Shown here: in pieces, positions 45,846-56,377 of the stretch
Layout: every line of letters begins with the position of its first letter
Numbering within the stretch: the first letter of the stretch is position 1
Source: Pollenia angustigena
Lineage: Eukaryota > Arthropoda > Insecta > Diptera > Polleniidae
Direction: 5' to 3'
DNA length: 64,000 nucleotides
Assembly: GCA_930367215.1 (NCBI GenBank)
Contig: OV884056.1
Coordinates: forward strand, 230,445,127-230,509,126
Made by a program: the position numbers and the translations under genes
Notes under the pieces: generated by a model
Databases searched by the model: none
Seen by the model: only the letters and a program-made list of their open reading frames with translations
Told to the model about the DNA's origin: nothing

Positions 45846-45929
45846 AAAAAATAAACTAGGAATATTAGGTACTAAAGTGGCTTTATGTAATAATAATGAA
45901 ACGTAACTAATAAATAAAATAAATTTCAG

Positions 45930-46130
45930 GGTGCTTGTCCGAAGAAGCATTGGAAGGCAGCCACAAAATCGTGAGAAAAACAAGACTGTCCCATACGAGA
46001 AAAACGTCACGAAGAGACACTCATACAGATTTAATGACTCATTTAATACTTTCCTCAGATCCGTTGTTGTCTTCAAAAAGGAATCACAATACTAAAAAAA
46101 ATATATATTTTGAAGAAATTGAGAAATATA
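45930..46130 (+). pseudogene. C-terminal fragment of the LSEEAQE-family TE protein
   Basis: LSEEALEGSHKIVRKTRLSH, then TRKTSRRDTHTDLMTHLILS and SDPLLSSKRN, matching the tail of the 60-585 copy. An acceptor-like AAATAAATTTCAG precedes LSEE exactly at the family's conserved PxG/LSEE position, so this copy may preserve an exon boundary or have been interrupted there. It ends at the LTR-like block. Confidence 0.65.
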
Positions 46131-46133
46131 TAC

Positions 46134-46850
46134 TGTGTGACGAACCTTCTTGGCTGGGGTATCACTCGCCGGATTCCCAGAGACCTCGTAAAGAAAGAAA
46201 ACACCACACCAGTCTTTTTATTTAAAAACACGGCTTTATTAACATATGTCAGTAGGGGACTACTACAACGACGTTTATTGTTTGACACGGTCACCCAGTC
46301 TCCACGAACAAACAATGGCCGTACGGTTGGCCTGCTCGACTCAGCCGACAGTGGTAGGTTTAGACTGTATGCGCTCACTAATGCCCAGTGAAGCCACCAA
46401 ACGACAACGAATCTGCGGGACGTCCACGGACTCGCTGCGCTGAGTTGCTCGTAGTCGTATACCTGCGGGACAACCACGGGCACACTACTACGCTCGGCTT
46501 GAGATGTTGGTGTAGCACAAGATTGGGAACCTGCGGGATAACCACGGAATTTGCAATCTGCCCTACACACACACCACCTAAACTGAGGCCCAGTGAAGCC
46601 ACCAGACACACACGAATCTGCGGGACTACCACGGAAACGCTGTGTCGAGTAACTCGTAGACCTGCGGGACAACCACGGGCACACTACTACGCTCGGCTCT
46701 TGATGTTGGTGTAGCACTTAATTGAAAACCTGCGGGACAATCACGGAATCTTCAATTTAGACTACACAAGCATCAATACTCAACAAACTACCAAAATAAT
46801 ACAGCGGGACAACCACCGTAATATACGACTTACCTACCACTGAGTTCAAC
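46134..46850. mobile_element. GC-rich LTR-like block with 7 copies of TGCGGGACAACCACGG
   Basis: Bounded by TGTGTGACGAACC and GAGTTCAACA (TG...CA), about 717 bp at roughly 50% GC. Two tandem units of 205 bp start at 46,384 and 46,589 (CCCAGTGAAGCCACCA). A 16-17 bp motif, TGCGGGACAACCACGG with variants, occurs at about 46,414, 46,464, 46,532, 46,619, 46,662, 46,730 and 46,803. Read on the minus strand, three AATAAA lie at 46,290-46,215 and about 85 bases of T/G-rich sequence follow to TTCGTCACACA, like an LTR R-U5. Read on the plus strand, TGGTGCCAGCATCTGCC just after 46,858 could be a primer-binding site. Orientation is thus unresolved, and the flanks do not duplicate. Long open frames on both strands (including 214 codons on the minus strand) follow from composition and repeats, not from a recognisable protein. 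Confidence 0.5.
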
Positions 46851-47007
46851 ATAAGTACATGGTGCCAGCATCTGCCGATATGTTTGGATTAGCTGATTAG
46901 CCCATCTGTTCGGCATGTGTTGACTGCTACGCGCCGCTAGGGGGTCTCAGATGTCAATTCAAATTCATTAAAAAAAAAACAATTCGTATTCAAATAATAA
47001 TACTAAT

Positions 47008-47128
47008 ATAATAATGCTCAATATACAAACAAAAATATTATATATAAAAAAATCACTTTCTCAAATGTTCATAGTAAACTTACAAATGCATTTTTACTAT
47101 AATAAAGTAATCACATAAAATATTATAT

Positions 47129-47189
<61 letters not shown>

Positions 47190-47275
47190 TAATACTGCTC
47201 CATATACAAAAAATATAAAAAATCACATTTTCAAATGTTCATAGTAAACTTACAAATTCATTTTTACTATAAATA
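47008..47275. repeat. (AAT)n microsatellite flanked by a duplicated 90-bp segment
   Basis: About twenty AAT/TAA triplets at 47,129-47,188. On each side lies a copy of a segment with AATATACAAA, TCAAATGTTCATAGTAAACT and TACAAATKCATTTTTACTAT (about 47,020-47,105 and 47,195-47,275). Probably a tandem duplication with an expanded triplet tract at the junction. Confidence 0.8.
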
Positions 47276-47300
47276 AGATAATAATCCATATTCAAAAAAA

Positions 47301-47543
47301 AGGAGAATCAAACATCTAATAATAACATTACCAGTCACAAGAAAACATATTTTTTTTCCAAAAATTAATTTACGCAAAAAAAAGAAAAGAAATATATTAA
47401 GTGTGGGTGGAAACGAGGGTTCCCGACTTCCATCGTCACAACTGAGAGTTGTTGATGAACCAGTTAAAGATGACGAAACAAATGTTTCGTTGAGCGGCAA
47501 TATTTTTTTGGAAGAATCCAGTACTGAAGATGATTTATTGTAA
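47301..47543 (+). CDS. Unrecognised open frame with basic then acidic tail
   Basis: The frame reads RRIKHLIITLPVTRKHIFFP, KKKKRNILSVGGNEGSRLPS, VVDEPVKDDETNVSLSGNIF and LEESSTEDDLL before TAA at 47,541. It has no ATG. The charge pattern and absence of homopolymer drive make real coding origin plausible. It might be the C-terminus of the TE protein whose LSEE piece lies 1.2 kb upstream on the same strand, separated by the LTR-like block, or a host exon. Not proven. Confidence 0.3.
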   Translation, partial: RRIKHLIITLPVTRKHIFFPKINLRKKKKRNILSVGGNEGSRLPSSQLRVVDEPVKDDETNVSLSGNIFLEESSTEDDLL

Positions 47544-47629
47544 TTAAAAAATATGAACATATGTCAATAATAAATAAATTAGTTTAAAGAAAATAAATTA
47601 GGAATATAATAAGAAATAATTCCAAAGAA

Positions 47630-48290
47630 AGTGATTCTGAGCCGATCTAACGATGTCCGTCCGGCCGGCTGGCTGTCCATGCAACCTTGTGTATTCAGAT
47701 CGCGAATTCGGAGACAATTTGATGAAATTTGTTCCAGAGGCTCTGACTGGTACAAGGACCAAGCCTATTGAAAATGGAACGAATCGATCCACAATTTTAC
47801 AAAAACAATCTTATTACATCGGCAAGAATAAATTTGGTCCAAACCAAACTAATATTATTGCAATCAAAATCAGCTTATCAAATTTTATTGGAATCTTTCT
47901 ATTTTTAAGCATAGCTCCCATAAAAATCCGAAAATAGCTTTTAATGCCAGCTTGCTTAAAAATATTAGTATTTACATACAAATTGGCGACAATGACTTTT
48001 ACGAATGCTACTATGTGTTGACAAAATGTTATCCAGGTAGGTCCAAAATAAACCAAAGGTTCCATATAAACCCTCATCCAAAAAAACTCATATATTTAGA
48101 GGAAGATATCTAAATAATATTCGTCAGAAAGAACTTTTAAACGAATCTTAACCTCATATCATAATTTTGTTCTGGGGGGTCCATGATTGCCCAAATATAT
48201 TACACTCTAAGAAATTTGTTTTTAAATACTATGCTATAGGGTATCACATTGTCGGGTTTGACCGATTATACTTTCTTACTTGTTATTTAT
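47630..48290 (+). mobile_element. Partial copy of the palindromic fly repeat
   Basis: GTGATTCTGAGCCGATCTAA, GATGTCCGTCCGGCCGGCTG, GGACCAAGCCTATTGAAAAT and the end GACCGATTATACTTTCTTAC TTGT parallel 24,430-24,988. The ACAAGT end is inverse, as at the right end of the 24.9-kb copy. No left arm. Confidence 0.75.
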
Positions 48291-48680
48291 GCAAGAGCAT
48301 TTTAAGCGTTTTTAACTCATTTTTCATCATTTTTCACATTAATAATCCGATTCTACCAAAATTCGGCATAGATATATATCTAACAAATATCAATTTTCTA
48401 GGTCATTTTTGTAAGTGTTATAGCATTTTTAAGAAAAAGGGTATATGGCAGGACCTTGAGTCATTGTTCAGATTTAATTGAAAATTTACACACACGTTGC
48501 TATCAGCATGACTATTCTTTGTAGTTTTGTGGGCATTATTGAAGCTTAAATTACATTTTTCCTTTTCAGGACACATGGGAGGTAGGCGTGTCGTTGGACC
48601 GATTTCTCCAAAAATTCATATTTTTCTTAACTAAGCTATTTGATGCTAGTGTGCCAAATTTCAAATTTCTGACAACTCCT
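48290..48680. other. Gene-less stretch
   Basis: CACTAATTTTCA-like AT-rich DNA and a CACATGGGAGGTAGGCGTG patch near 48,575. Plus frames here show no motif. Confidence 0.4.
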
Positions 48681-48681
48681 T

Positions 48682-48918
48682 CTATTTATGTCCCTTCGTT
48701 ATATGGGGACAAAGCACTGTGCGACGTCTTCGACCATTCATACACTGTCTTAAATGTTTACAGCACATTTTACAAACCATTTGAGGAATGTACGGTTTAT
48801 TTTTATCCTCAATTTCCAAACTAAAATAAGAATAAGCACTTTTTGTAAAATCCGTTACAGGTTTTCTAAACTTTTTAACGGTGTAGTCATTTAGACAACT
48901 TCTTCGCGACGACGACAT
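48682..48918 (-). pseudogene. N-terminal zinc-finger-like fragment of the WREPQNH-type TE protein
   Basis: MSSSRRSCLNDYTVKKFRKP, TDFTKSAYSYFSLEIEDKNK, PYIPQMVCKMCCKHLRQCMN and GRRRRTVLCPHITKG. This fits the family's N-terminal region (YFGxKxGDQDKSWAPHxxCxxCxxxLxxW). It overlaps, rather than precedes, the start of the 44.75-kb copy by about 15 residues, so the two are separate copies, not exons of one gene. The cysteines expected further upstream are missing. Confidence 0.6.
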
Positions 48919-48919
48919 G

Positions 48920-49505
48920 TTATAAAAATGAATTTACTAAACAAAATTACCGATAGGGTTTCAAGCCGGGCCGAAAAAAGTACGTTGGACAGCTGCTATT
49001 AAAAATTGGCATTATATCCAAAACTACACGTAGGAAAAAAGTTTTTTTCACATTTTCAGTATTACCAGTGTAGGCATGTTACAGAACCACTAACGGTCTC
49101 CCGGCACCATTTAACTTTTTTAATTTTTTGACTTGTGTTATTACTGTCGCAGTTAATGTAAAAGAATCGAAATGTGTACGAAATATTCGTTCTACTGATA
49201 TATAAAAGAACAAATTTGGCTAAAAATTTTTAAAGTTATTAAAATTTCCCCAGCCCATTAACCTGTGTCAACCCATTTGAACAAAAAATGTAGGAATTAA
49301 ATGAGATATTTTGAGAAATATTTGAATAAACACTAATTTTATTTTTACTTTAAATATACTCGTTTTTACTTGTATATGAGTTTTTGTCTTCGTAGGATAC
49401 CGTTACCCTATTTGAGGGTATGACCAAACAAAAATTTTCAAATTTTTTGATCATCACATTGGGATTTATTGAAAATATATAAGGGAGCAAAAATTTAAAA
49501 TTATG
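48920..49505. other. Gene-less AT-rich stretch
   Basis: No element or exon recognised. Confidence 0.35.
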
Positions 49506-49510
49506 TTAAT

Positions 49511-49725
49511 GGTTGCGTTCGTAAATGCATCACTGCGCTGCATCAGAAAAGCAAACTTTTTTTAAAGCCGATAAAAAATAATTATAACTTTTTTTTATTG
49601 TAGTATGACTATTATTTTTGTGGAGTATTTCATAGTTTTTTGGTCCACATTTATGTACTTCACTGATAAATATATAACGATTTGAAATCACTAATGCAGC
49701 GCAGTGATGCATTTACGAACGCACC
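49511..49725. mobile_element. MITE, 215 bp, TIR about 33 bp
   Basis: GGTTGCGTTCGTAAATGCAT CACTGCGCTGCAT on the left, inverse ATGCAGCGCAGTGATGCATT TACGAACGCACC on the right, one mismatch. AT-rich interior without ORF. Flanking duplication unclear. Confidence 0.85.
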
Positions 49726-49750
49726 CAATACCTCGCATAGTTTTTTGTAA

Positions 49751-49894
49751 CTGCGATTTACTGCCTGTTTGTAGAAACTGGAAACAAGTGAGTGAGTGAG
49801 TGAGATATTTTGATATTTGTTTTTGTTTTCAATATAATTTCTCATTCACTCATTTGTTTTCATTTTCTAAAAACAGGCAGTTAATCTTCATAGC
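49751..49894. repeat. Hairpin-forming inverted repeat
   Basis: ACTGCCTGTTTGTAGAAACT with AAACAAGTGAGTGAG is mirrored by CTCATTCACTCATTTGTTTT and AAAAACAGGCAGT. The left arm has one extra GTGA unit. Only about 30 bp from the previous MITE. Confidence 0.75.
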
Positions 49895-49951
49895 GACTTA
49901 AAATATTCTGATGTAAACGATCTTCGGTTAAAATTTTACCCAAATAGAAAA

Positions 49952-50296
49952 TCTATAAATACTAAAACGTTTGTGCCGTGTATGTGCTCCTAAAACTCAA
50001 GTACCGCTGGACAGATTGACATCAAACTTGGACAATACATTATTTTAGTCGGGAGCAAGGTTTCGCTTAAGTTAAATTCCAATAGGTAGCGCTGTTGTCG
50101 TGATATTTAATTTTTGTTGTTTATGATACGATTTGGTTGAAATTTACAAAATATATTTATCAAGCAAAATTAAGTTTTCTGGTGAAATTTTGACCCAGTA
50201 GATAGCGCTGGGGTCAAGTAATTATCAAATTTATCCAGCATTTAATTTTGATTTTTATTTAGACTATCCCGAGCAGCGCCGGGAGCAAACAGCTAA
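49952..50296 (+). mobile_element. Non-autonomous Helitron-like element, 345 bp
   Basis: Starts TCTATAAATACTAAAACG after an A. It ends with the GC-rich hairpin CCCGAGCAGCGCCGGG, then AGCAAACAGCTAA, followed by T. The 5' TC, the 3' hairpin about 10 bp before CTRR, and insertion between A and T all fit Helitrons. The inside has two GTAGATAGCGCTG-like blocks (50,085 and 50,205). No Rep/helicase. Confidence 0.75.
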
Positions 50297-50299
50297 TTT

Positions 50300-51060
50300 T
50301 ATATCTGTGGTATTTTAACAAAACATCTGAAGTCGGGATAAGATAGCAAAAAAGTTTTTCAAAAAAACTCAGTGCAAAAATCATTTTATTAAATAATAAA
50401 ACAAACCAAAATTAAAGAAAAATTTCGTTTTTAATACAAAATTTTAAAAACGTAAACAAAAATGTTTTTTGAATGAAATGATTAACGACATTTTTTTCAA
50501 CTTTTACATTTGACTAAATTTGTTTTGTCAAAATGCCCCAGATATCAAAACAAATGTTGTTCTCAATTTAGAATATTTAAATTTCTGACTTCATTACTTA
50601 TATTAAAGTTAAATATATGAATATATTGTTAATATTTATTGCGTGTTCCTGTAAGGTGCAGTTCTTTTGCAATTTCTACCGAAAATTGGGCTCTGGAGAT
50701 GCAAGTGGCAACCTAAGTTTTTTAAAAAATGTCGTCGTTTGGAAAAACAGTTTTTATTTCAGCTATGGTTAGCTGAAGTAAAAAATTAACATTGCTAAAT
50801 ACAACTTGAGGACATCGGTAAGAGCTAAAGTGGAAAAAATAATTTATAAAATTTTTTTGTCAATATTTTTGTCTAAAAACCGAACGTTGTTATTGACATT
50901 TTAAATTAATCCTTCTCCCGGTTTATGAAATAATCATCCGATTATTATAATATTTGATGCACGTTATGGCTAGGATACGTTTAGTATGTATTTGAAAATA
51001 AAAATGGAATATCGGGTCCAGTTTTCGAGAAAATGGTTGTCGTCATATGACGACGCTATT
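50300..51060. other. Gene-less stretch with a palindrome near its end
   Basis: AT-rich until GTCGTCATATGACGAC at 51,038, which resembles the subterminal CATATGACGCAC of the piggyBac end at 52.25 kb and may be part of that element's other end. Confidence 0.4.
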
Positions 51061-51169
51061 AAAATAAAGGTACAAAATTGTTCATATGGATTTAAGATTT
51101 AGAACTTTTATTTGTTCTTCAGTGTTTTATGTTTTTAATAGTTACAATGAAATATAAATTGAAATATTT

Positions 51170-51882
51170 TTATATTTGATGATATGGGGCGAAGCAATCA
51201 ACACACAAACCTTTATCACATTTTTGGCACTCTTTCCTCACAGTTAATTTACATTTATCACCAGCACATGCTCTCTGCTTATTATTTTTTGTTCTTTGCA
51301 CATACTGCATATAGCCATCATACCTAATAGCATCAGCCCCAGTCTGGGATTTCAACATTCAACGGAAAATTAGTCTCTGACGAAAGATATGGCATTTATA
51401 ATTCTCTTCGGACAGCGCTTAGGAACATGCTGTCTCGCTAAAAGCCAAGCATTTTGTACAGACACGTCCAACATCCAGGTAAATAGTGGCCACCATAATT
51501 TTTTACTTCGAATAGATCTGCGAACAGAATTTACATTTTGATCCATTCGATCTGTTCAGCCCAGATTTTTATTATAGTGTTGGATAGAATGTGGTATATT
51601 AACTTCAACGTATTCTAGGTTTGCCTTACTCCCTTTCTCACGGGATCTGCAGAAAAAAACATTTGAAGCTACTGTGACCACCGCGTTGTCTTTCCACCTT
51701 GTTACAAAAAATCTTCTCTCTCTGATTCTTCGTATTTCAGAAGGTGTCAGAAGATGGTTACGAGACAAAGACTTAATATTTCCTTCGATGTCCTCATCTG
51801 AGTTTTCATCAGTCAAAACGTCAACATCTGGAGGTTCGATGTAAAACTCGTTTGTTCCATTTTCTTCCTCTAAAATATCCAA
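51170..51882 (-). pseudogene. piggyBac-like transposase, internally deleted, antisense
   Basis: The minus strand starts MDILEEENGTNEFYIEPPDV, with an acidic segment LTDENSDEDIEGN and LSRNHLLTPSEI (N-terminal region). It then jumps straight to FFVTRWKDNAVVTVASNVF and EVNIPHSIQHYNKNLG (51,700-51,556), followed in frame by a stop and TDRMDQNVNSVRRSIRSKKL WWPLFTWMLDVSVQNAWLLA, and after a shift by the cysteine-rich C-terminal domain CAGDKCKLTVRKECQKCDKG, LCVDCFAPYH. The third catalytic Asp region (normally GGVDRMDQN) is kept, but the first two are deleted. It is a deletion derivative of a lineage distinct from that at 8-11 kb. Confidence 0.85.
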
Positions 51883-52234
51883 AATGTTGCGACGTTTAGA
51901 AATTTACTGATACAAAAACGAAAACAAAAAAAAGTATATCCATAGTACTCGTTGTATCATAGTGTCTTCATTTGATTATTAATTATTATTAATTTTCATT
52001 TTATGTTACTTTTACGGCACATTTATAAAATTTATTAAGTTTTTAACACTTACTTTCCAGCCGAACTCATTTTTTCCAAAAACTCTCACAATAAAAACTT
52101 TACCAAACGCGAACTGTTTCAATCACAACGTTGAACTAAATTTTTTATGAAAAACCAATGAACACACAAGACAATTGTCTTTGGTTTATTTGTTTCTATG
52201 CAATAATAAAGCTTCACCAGCCAGTTGAAACTAC

Positions 52235-52278
52235 CAATGTTTTTGTTGCATATGACGCACTAGGAGAATTCGGGTTAA
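52235..52278 (-). mobile_element. Candidate piggyBac terminus CCCGAATTCTCCTAGTGCG next to TTAA
   Basis: On the minus strand TTAA (52,278-52,275) is followed by CCCGAATTCTCCTAGTGCGT and CATATGC, 390 bp upstream of the deleted transposase frame. CCC next to TTAA is typical of piggyBac ends. The opposite end was not found intact. Confidence 0.5.
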
Positions 52279-52515
52279 ATAAAACTCATTAAATCTCAAA
52301 AATAGCAACCACTCTTTTTAAGAAAAAATTAAATTTTTTTTAAATGGGTCAAATTTGACCCGAAGGCCTTATAGAGATTAAATTTTGCGGTTTTCGGGCA
52401 ATACCTCTTTGTTTGACCATATATTTGCGAACGAGCCCAATTTCCTTACTGCTATGAATTTTTTGTAAAACTTATTCAGAATATTATTGTCCAGATAATT
52501 TAAAATATACTCTTA

Positions 52516-52635
52516 CGGCAAATTTTACCAAGCTTAGTTAAAACTAACTTCTACTTTAACTTCCAGTTAATAATACGTTTTGACAGTTGTAACTGATAGA
52601 TAGATTATAACTGAACTTAGTGAAATTGGCCGTTA
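52516..52635. mobile_element. Short MITE related to the GGCCAATTTCAC family
   Basis: CGGCAAATTTTACCAAGCTT and the inverse of AACTTAGTGAAATTGGCCG bound about 120 bp with AACTTCCAGTTAAT and GTTTTGACAGTTG inside. TIRs resemble, but differ from, those at 3.0 and 22.7 kb. Confidence 0.6.
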
Positions 52636-52639
52636 ATGT

Positions 52640-53870
52640 TTTACTAAAATCGGAAAACATTTACCATAAAAGTATGAAGGTCAAACATCAAATTTTGACA
52701 TACATATTTGGAATTTTTAAAGGAAAGACAGCGAATTTGATGTCACCACTAACTGCGAAAACGGGTCGACCGATTGGGGTAGCCTGCAGATAGTTTATGA
52801 GAAGTTTGCACGAAATTGGCCCAGTCGTTCGGGTGATATGGAATTTCGATTTGTCTTTATATTCCCATAAAAATATCAACAAAATGCCCTCCATTTTTAA
52901 CTCATCCGAAATAGCTTGACCGATTTTTATGAAATTTTGTATGTGTATTTGTAAGGCAGTGTTGCAAAATTGAAATTTTTAAACCGTACTGAACTTTAAC
53001 AAAATAAGTACGGTCTGGAATTTATTGCAAGTTTTAACTAATTTGAGGTCGCTGATTGCAAATCTAATCTCCATTTTTCTCTATCAGCTTTACTTTTTGA
53101 GATATACCGTTATGTCCAAAACAAAAGCACTTTTACTACATATACTGGAATAACTTGAAAACGGTTGACCATATTCAGTTTACAAAAAATCCGAAACTCG
53201 GCAACAGTATTATCTTTAAGCCGTGCTTTCAGTGCTTTTAAATTTGCCCTGTAGTTGCGGAGATATGGTTGAACTTTTGAAGGAAAAAAGGAAAATTTTT
53301 CCAAAAAATTTAAAAATCCGCTGATATATTCATAGTTTTTTTTTTTTCTCGTTTGGGCATAACATTAATAGCAATGGTGTTTTGCTATTGGTTTTCCCGG
53401 AAACAATATTTTCTGGAGTAAAGCTGCTTATAATTTTCCAAAAAAAAATTTAGTTCTTAATTTTTCGGCAAATCTCAAATAAAATGATTTTGCAGTTTCT
53501 TTCAATTTATAAAGAATTTCGTTGTTAACTTTGCATACTTCTATAAATATGTCTGAATAGCAACATATGAATCCAGGCGAGGACGGCTTTCATTACAATA
53601 TTAACGTTGTTAATTATATTTAACATACAACAACATACATTTTGCAACAAACACATGATTTGCAAAGTCTGCTATTGAAATGATCACAATACAGATAAAA
53701 AGCGCAAAGGATAAGAAAGTACTTAAAACAACGCGGGCGTACTGCGGTATTTTTAATATAATAAATTACTGAAAAAAGTACTAAAGTAATGAATTTTTCA
53801 ACACTGTTGTAAGGTATGAGAATAGGTCGTAAATTATATTTCATACAGCTAGAGCGCGTAAAATAGGGCA
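52640..53870. other. Gene-less stretch with GACCGATTTTTATGAAATTT-type repeat sequence
   Basis: Two CGACCGATT/TGACCGATT blocks (52,766 and 52,917) of a kind seen in dispersed fly repeats. The rest is AT-rich. Short frames have no motif. Confidence 0.4.
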
Positions 53871-53874
53871 AGAG

Positions 53875-54205
53875 GGATTATACCTCCCCGTCCACATATC
53901 TTTTTAACTAATCAACCGGTTTTCTTAAAATTTGGCATACAGACATTGTAACATCAGAAAGGAAATAGGGGAATAGGGTGTGAAATAGGGCAAGACGGGC
54001 TCCACCTCCCTCTATTTTCTTAACAAATCAACCGATTTTCTTGAAATTTCGCAGGCAACTAGTGTTACAGCTGGAAAGAACTATAGCTTCCCTTCCCTAT
54101 ATCTTCGTAACAAATCAACCGGTTTTCTTTGGAATTTGTATTGCAGACAGTGTAATATCTAAAAGAAATAAGTTATATGGTAAAACGACGTTTGCAGGGT
54201 CAGCT
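53875..54205 (+). repeat. Three tandem units ending in GGGTCAGCTAG/T
   Basis: Units of 90-130 bp share AACAAATCAACCGGTTTTCTT, TGAAATTT and ACAGTGTAA-type sequence (53,905, 54,025, 54,108). The block ends GCAGGGTCAGCTAG before T at 54,206, the same end as at 31,028. Probably a 5'-truncated non-autonomous Helitron-like copy. Confidence 0.6.
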
Positions 54206-55287
54206 AGTATTGTATATTATTGTTCCGTTTTAAATGAAAGTGGAAGAAATATACCTTAAAGTCATACGAAGACAAAACAGTGAAAAACATATGTTTTTAA
54301 TTTTTTTCTACACGTATCTACTGCGTATCTGAACCCTGGTTTGATCCCTTAGTCAATGATTCAATTTTCAATTTGCCTGGTTTTAAACTATTTCGTGCTG
54401 ACAGGAGAACAAACGCTGGTGGCGTCTCAATTTATGTAAGAACGTTAAACTAAGATCAGGGCCCAGTAGCGTTATTGAGTACTTATTTCTTGAAGTACAT
54501 ACTAAGGAGAATGGAAAAATTCTTATTGCCTGCGTATATCGTCCATATAACTTCATTGATACCAAAGATTTGTTTGATAAAATCGAATCTGTGTCCCTAT
54601 TGTACAACGACGTAATCATCTGCGGTGATTTTAACAGTAATTTGCTTGTTGACAAGTCACTTTCAGAGCCAATGCAAACACTCGGCCTCTTGCCTGTTAA
54701 CGCGATCGTTCCAACCCACTATCCAAATGGCTCAAACAGTTTATTTGATGTTTTTTTTTACTAATAATAAAACCAAAATATTACTCTACGATCAATTTTC
54801 CGCCCCTGTTTTTTCGAAGCATGACTTAATTTTAATTATTTATAAAACCTACCTTAACACTGAAGATACTAAGTACGCTTATAGAGATTTTCGTGGCATC
54901 GATTATTCAGTATTAAACCAGCGTATTGACCGTGTTAGTTGGGAATTAATATATGGTCTTGATAATGTAAATGATCAAATTGCTTTTGTTCAAAGTAACC
55001 TTATCACAATATTTAATGAAACTGTGCATGAGAAAACTAAGACCATTAAGCCTAAACAGCCTCCGTGGTTTACTTCAACTATAAAACGACTAATTGAAAA
55101 AAGAGATTTGGCATATAAACATTGGAAGAAATTTAAAACGTCTGAGTTACTGTCTTTGTTCAAATCCGCTAGAATGGAAGTAGTACACAGCATAAATATT
55201 GCAAAATCCGGTTATTATCGACAGAAATTTTCTTCAGCTATTGATAGCAAGAAAAAATGGAAAGAGATCCGTGAAATAAACGATTGC

Positions 55288-55600
55288 ACAACAAATTTAA
55301 TTATTTATTTATTTCTGTGTCGTGTAGTCCAGTTTTTAATATTTAATAGTTAAAAAGTGCAATACAAATGTAAACCCTAATTTATTTTTATGGAATAAAA
55401 ATAACCCCTGATGAAGTTCAAAAGAAGCGAACGAAACTTTGGGAATAGAAAATAAATTAACCATAAATGTTTTTTAGTTACATTTGGTAAAAAAACGATT
55501 GATCATATTAGCCCGTGAGGAAAACAAAAAACCTCAATAATAATAATATTAAATAAAACATTGATCATAAAACAAAAATATAAATACAAATTCTGATGTT
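55288..55600 (+). mobile_element. Insertion in the LINE with a hammerhead-like core, possibly Penelope-like 3' sequence
   Basis: About 310 bp separates the LINE linker from its RT. At 55,419 it reads CCCCTGATGAAGTTC, then AAAAGAAGC, then GAACGAAACTTTGGG. That is CUGAUGA, a GUUC/GAAC stem with a 9-nt loop, then GAAA, with CCC and GGG able to pair outside. This is the conserved core order of a hammerhead ribozyme, which is known in the terminal repeats of Penelope-like elements. Stem III would be only C-UUU, so activity is doubtful. The classification as Penelope-like is inference. Confidence 0.4.
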
Positions 55601-56377
55601 GACGTAGATAAATTAAACGACTTCCGACCAATAGCGATATTACCATTCTTATCAAAAGTTATGGAAAATCTTATGTATGGGCAAATGAATGAGTATTTAA
55701 AGGATCAGTATCTAACGGATAGACAGTCTGGTTTTAGACAGGGCAGAAGCTGCATTACGGTTCTGATCGATGTAGTAGAAGAAATTAGATCTAAACTGGA
55801 TAAGAATATGGTATCCTTTCTTGTGCTTTTAGATCACAGTAAGGCTTTTGATACCGTTGATCACTCGATTTTACTCACTAAACTAAAAAAAATCTTTAAT
55901 TTCTCTAACTCGGCTAACAAACTTATTTCCTCTTACCTTATAAATCGAAAACAAGCGGTTACTTTAAATGGTGTGACTTCTAAACCAGTGGATGTTGAAT
56001 GTGGAGTGCCACAGGGCTCTATTCTTGGTCCATTGCTTTTCTGTATGTACATTAACGATTTGTCTGAGGCCCTGAATTACTGCAGTGTTCAAATGTATGC
56101 TGATGACGTTCAGCTGTACTTAAACAGCACGATGGAAAATGCCCAAAATTGTATTGACAGTATTAACAGTGATTTGGATAATATACATAAATGGGCATGT
56201 ATTAACGGCTTGTGTATAAGCCCTGACAAATCGAAATGCATCTTCATATCAAGAAATAATAAAAAACGACTGAATGATAATATATTTCTACACATTAACA
56301 ACTCAAAAATCAATTTTGTTCAATCGCCCTCGAATTTGGGAATCACATTTAATGCCGAACTTTCTTGGACTAACCAC

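Noticed and set aside
46073..46717. 214-codon open frame on the minus strand and a 108-codon frame on the plus strand
   Set aside because: Both arise from a GC-rich tandem repeat, and both strands are open over the same bases. The translations repeat themselves and match no family.
46414..46820. Regularly recurring 17-mer considered as a CRISPR array
   Set aside because: Spacing is irregular, the 17-mers sit inside two 205-bp tandem units, the DNA is eukaryotic, and there are no cas genes.
43870..48918. The 48.7-kb and 44.7-kb fragments as exons of one minus-strand gene
   Set aside because: Their translations overlap by about 15 residues at the family's conserved VPM position, so they are two copies.
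54990..55193. Minus frame opposite the LINE linker
   Set aside because: Shadow of the plus-strand LINE reading frame.
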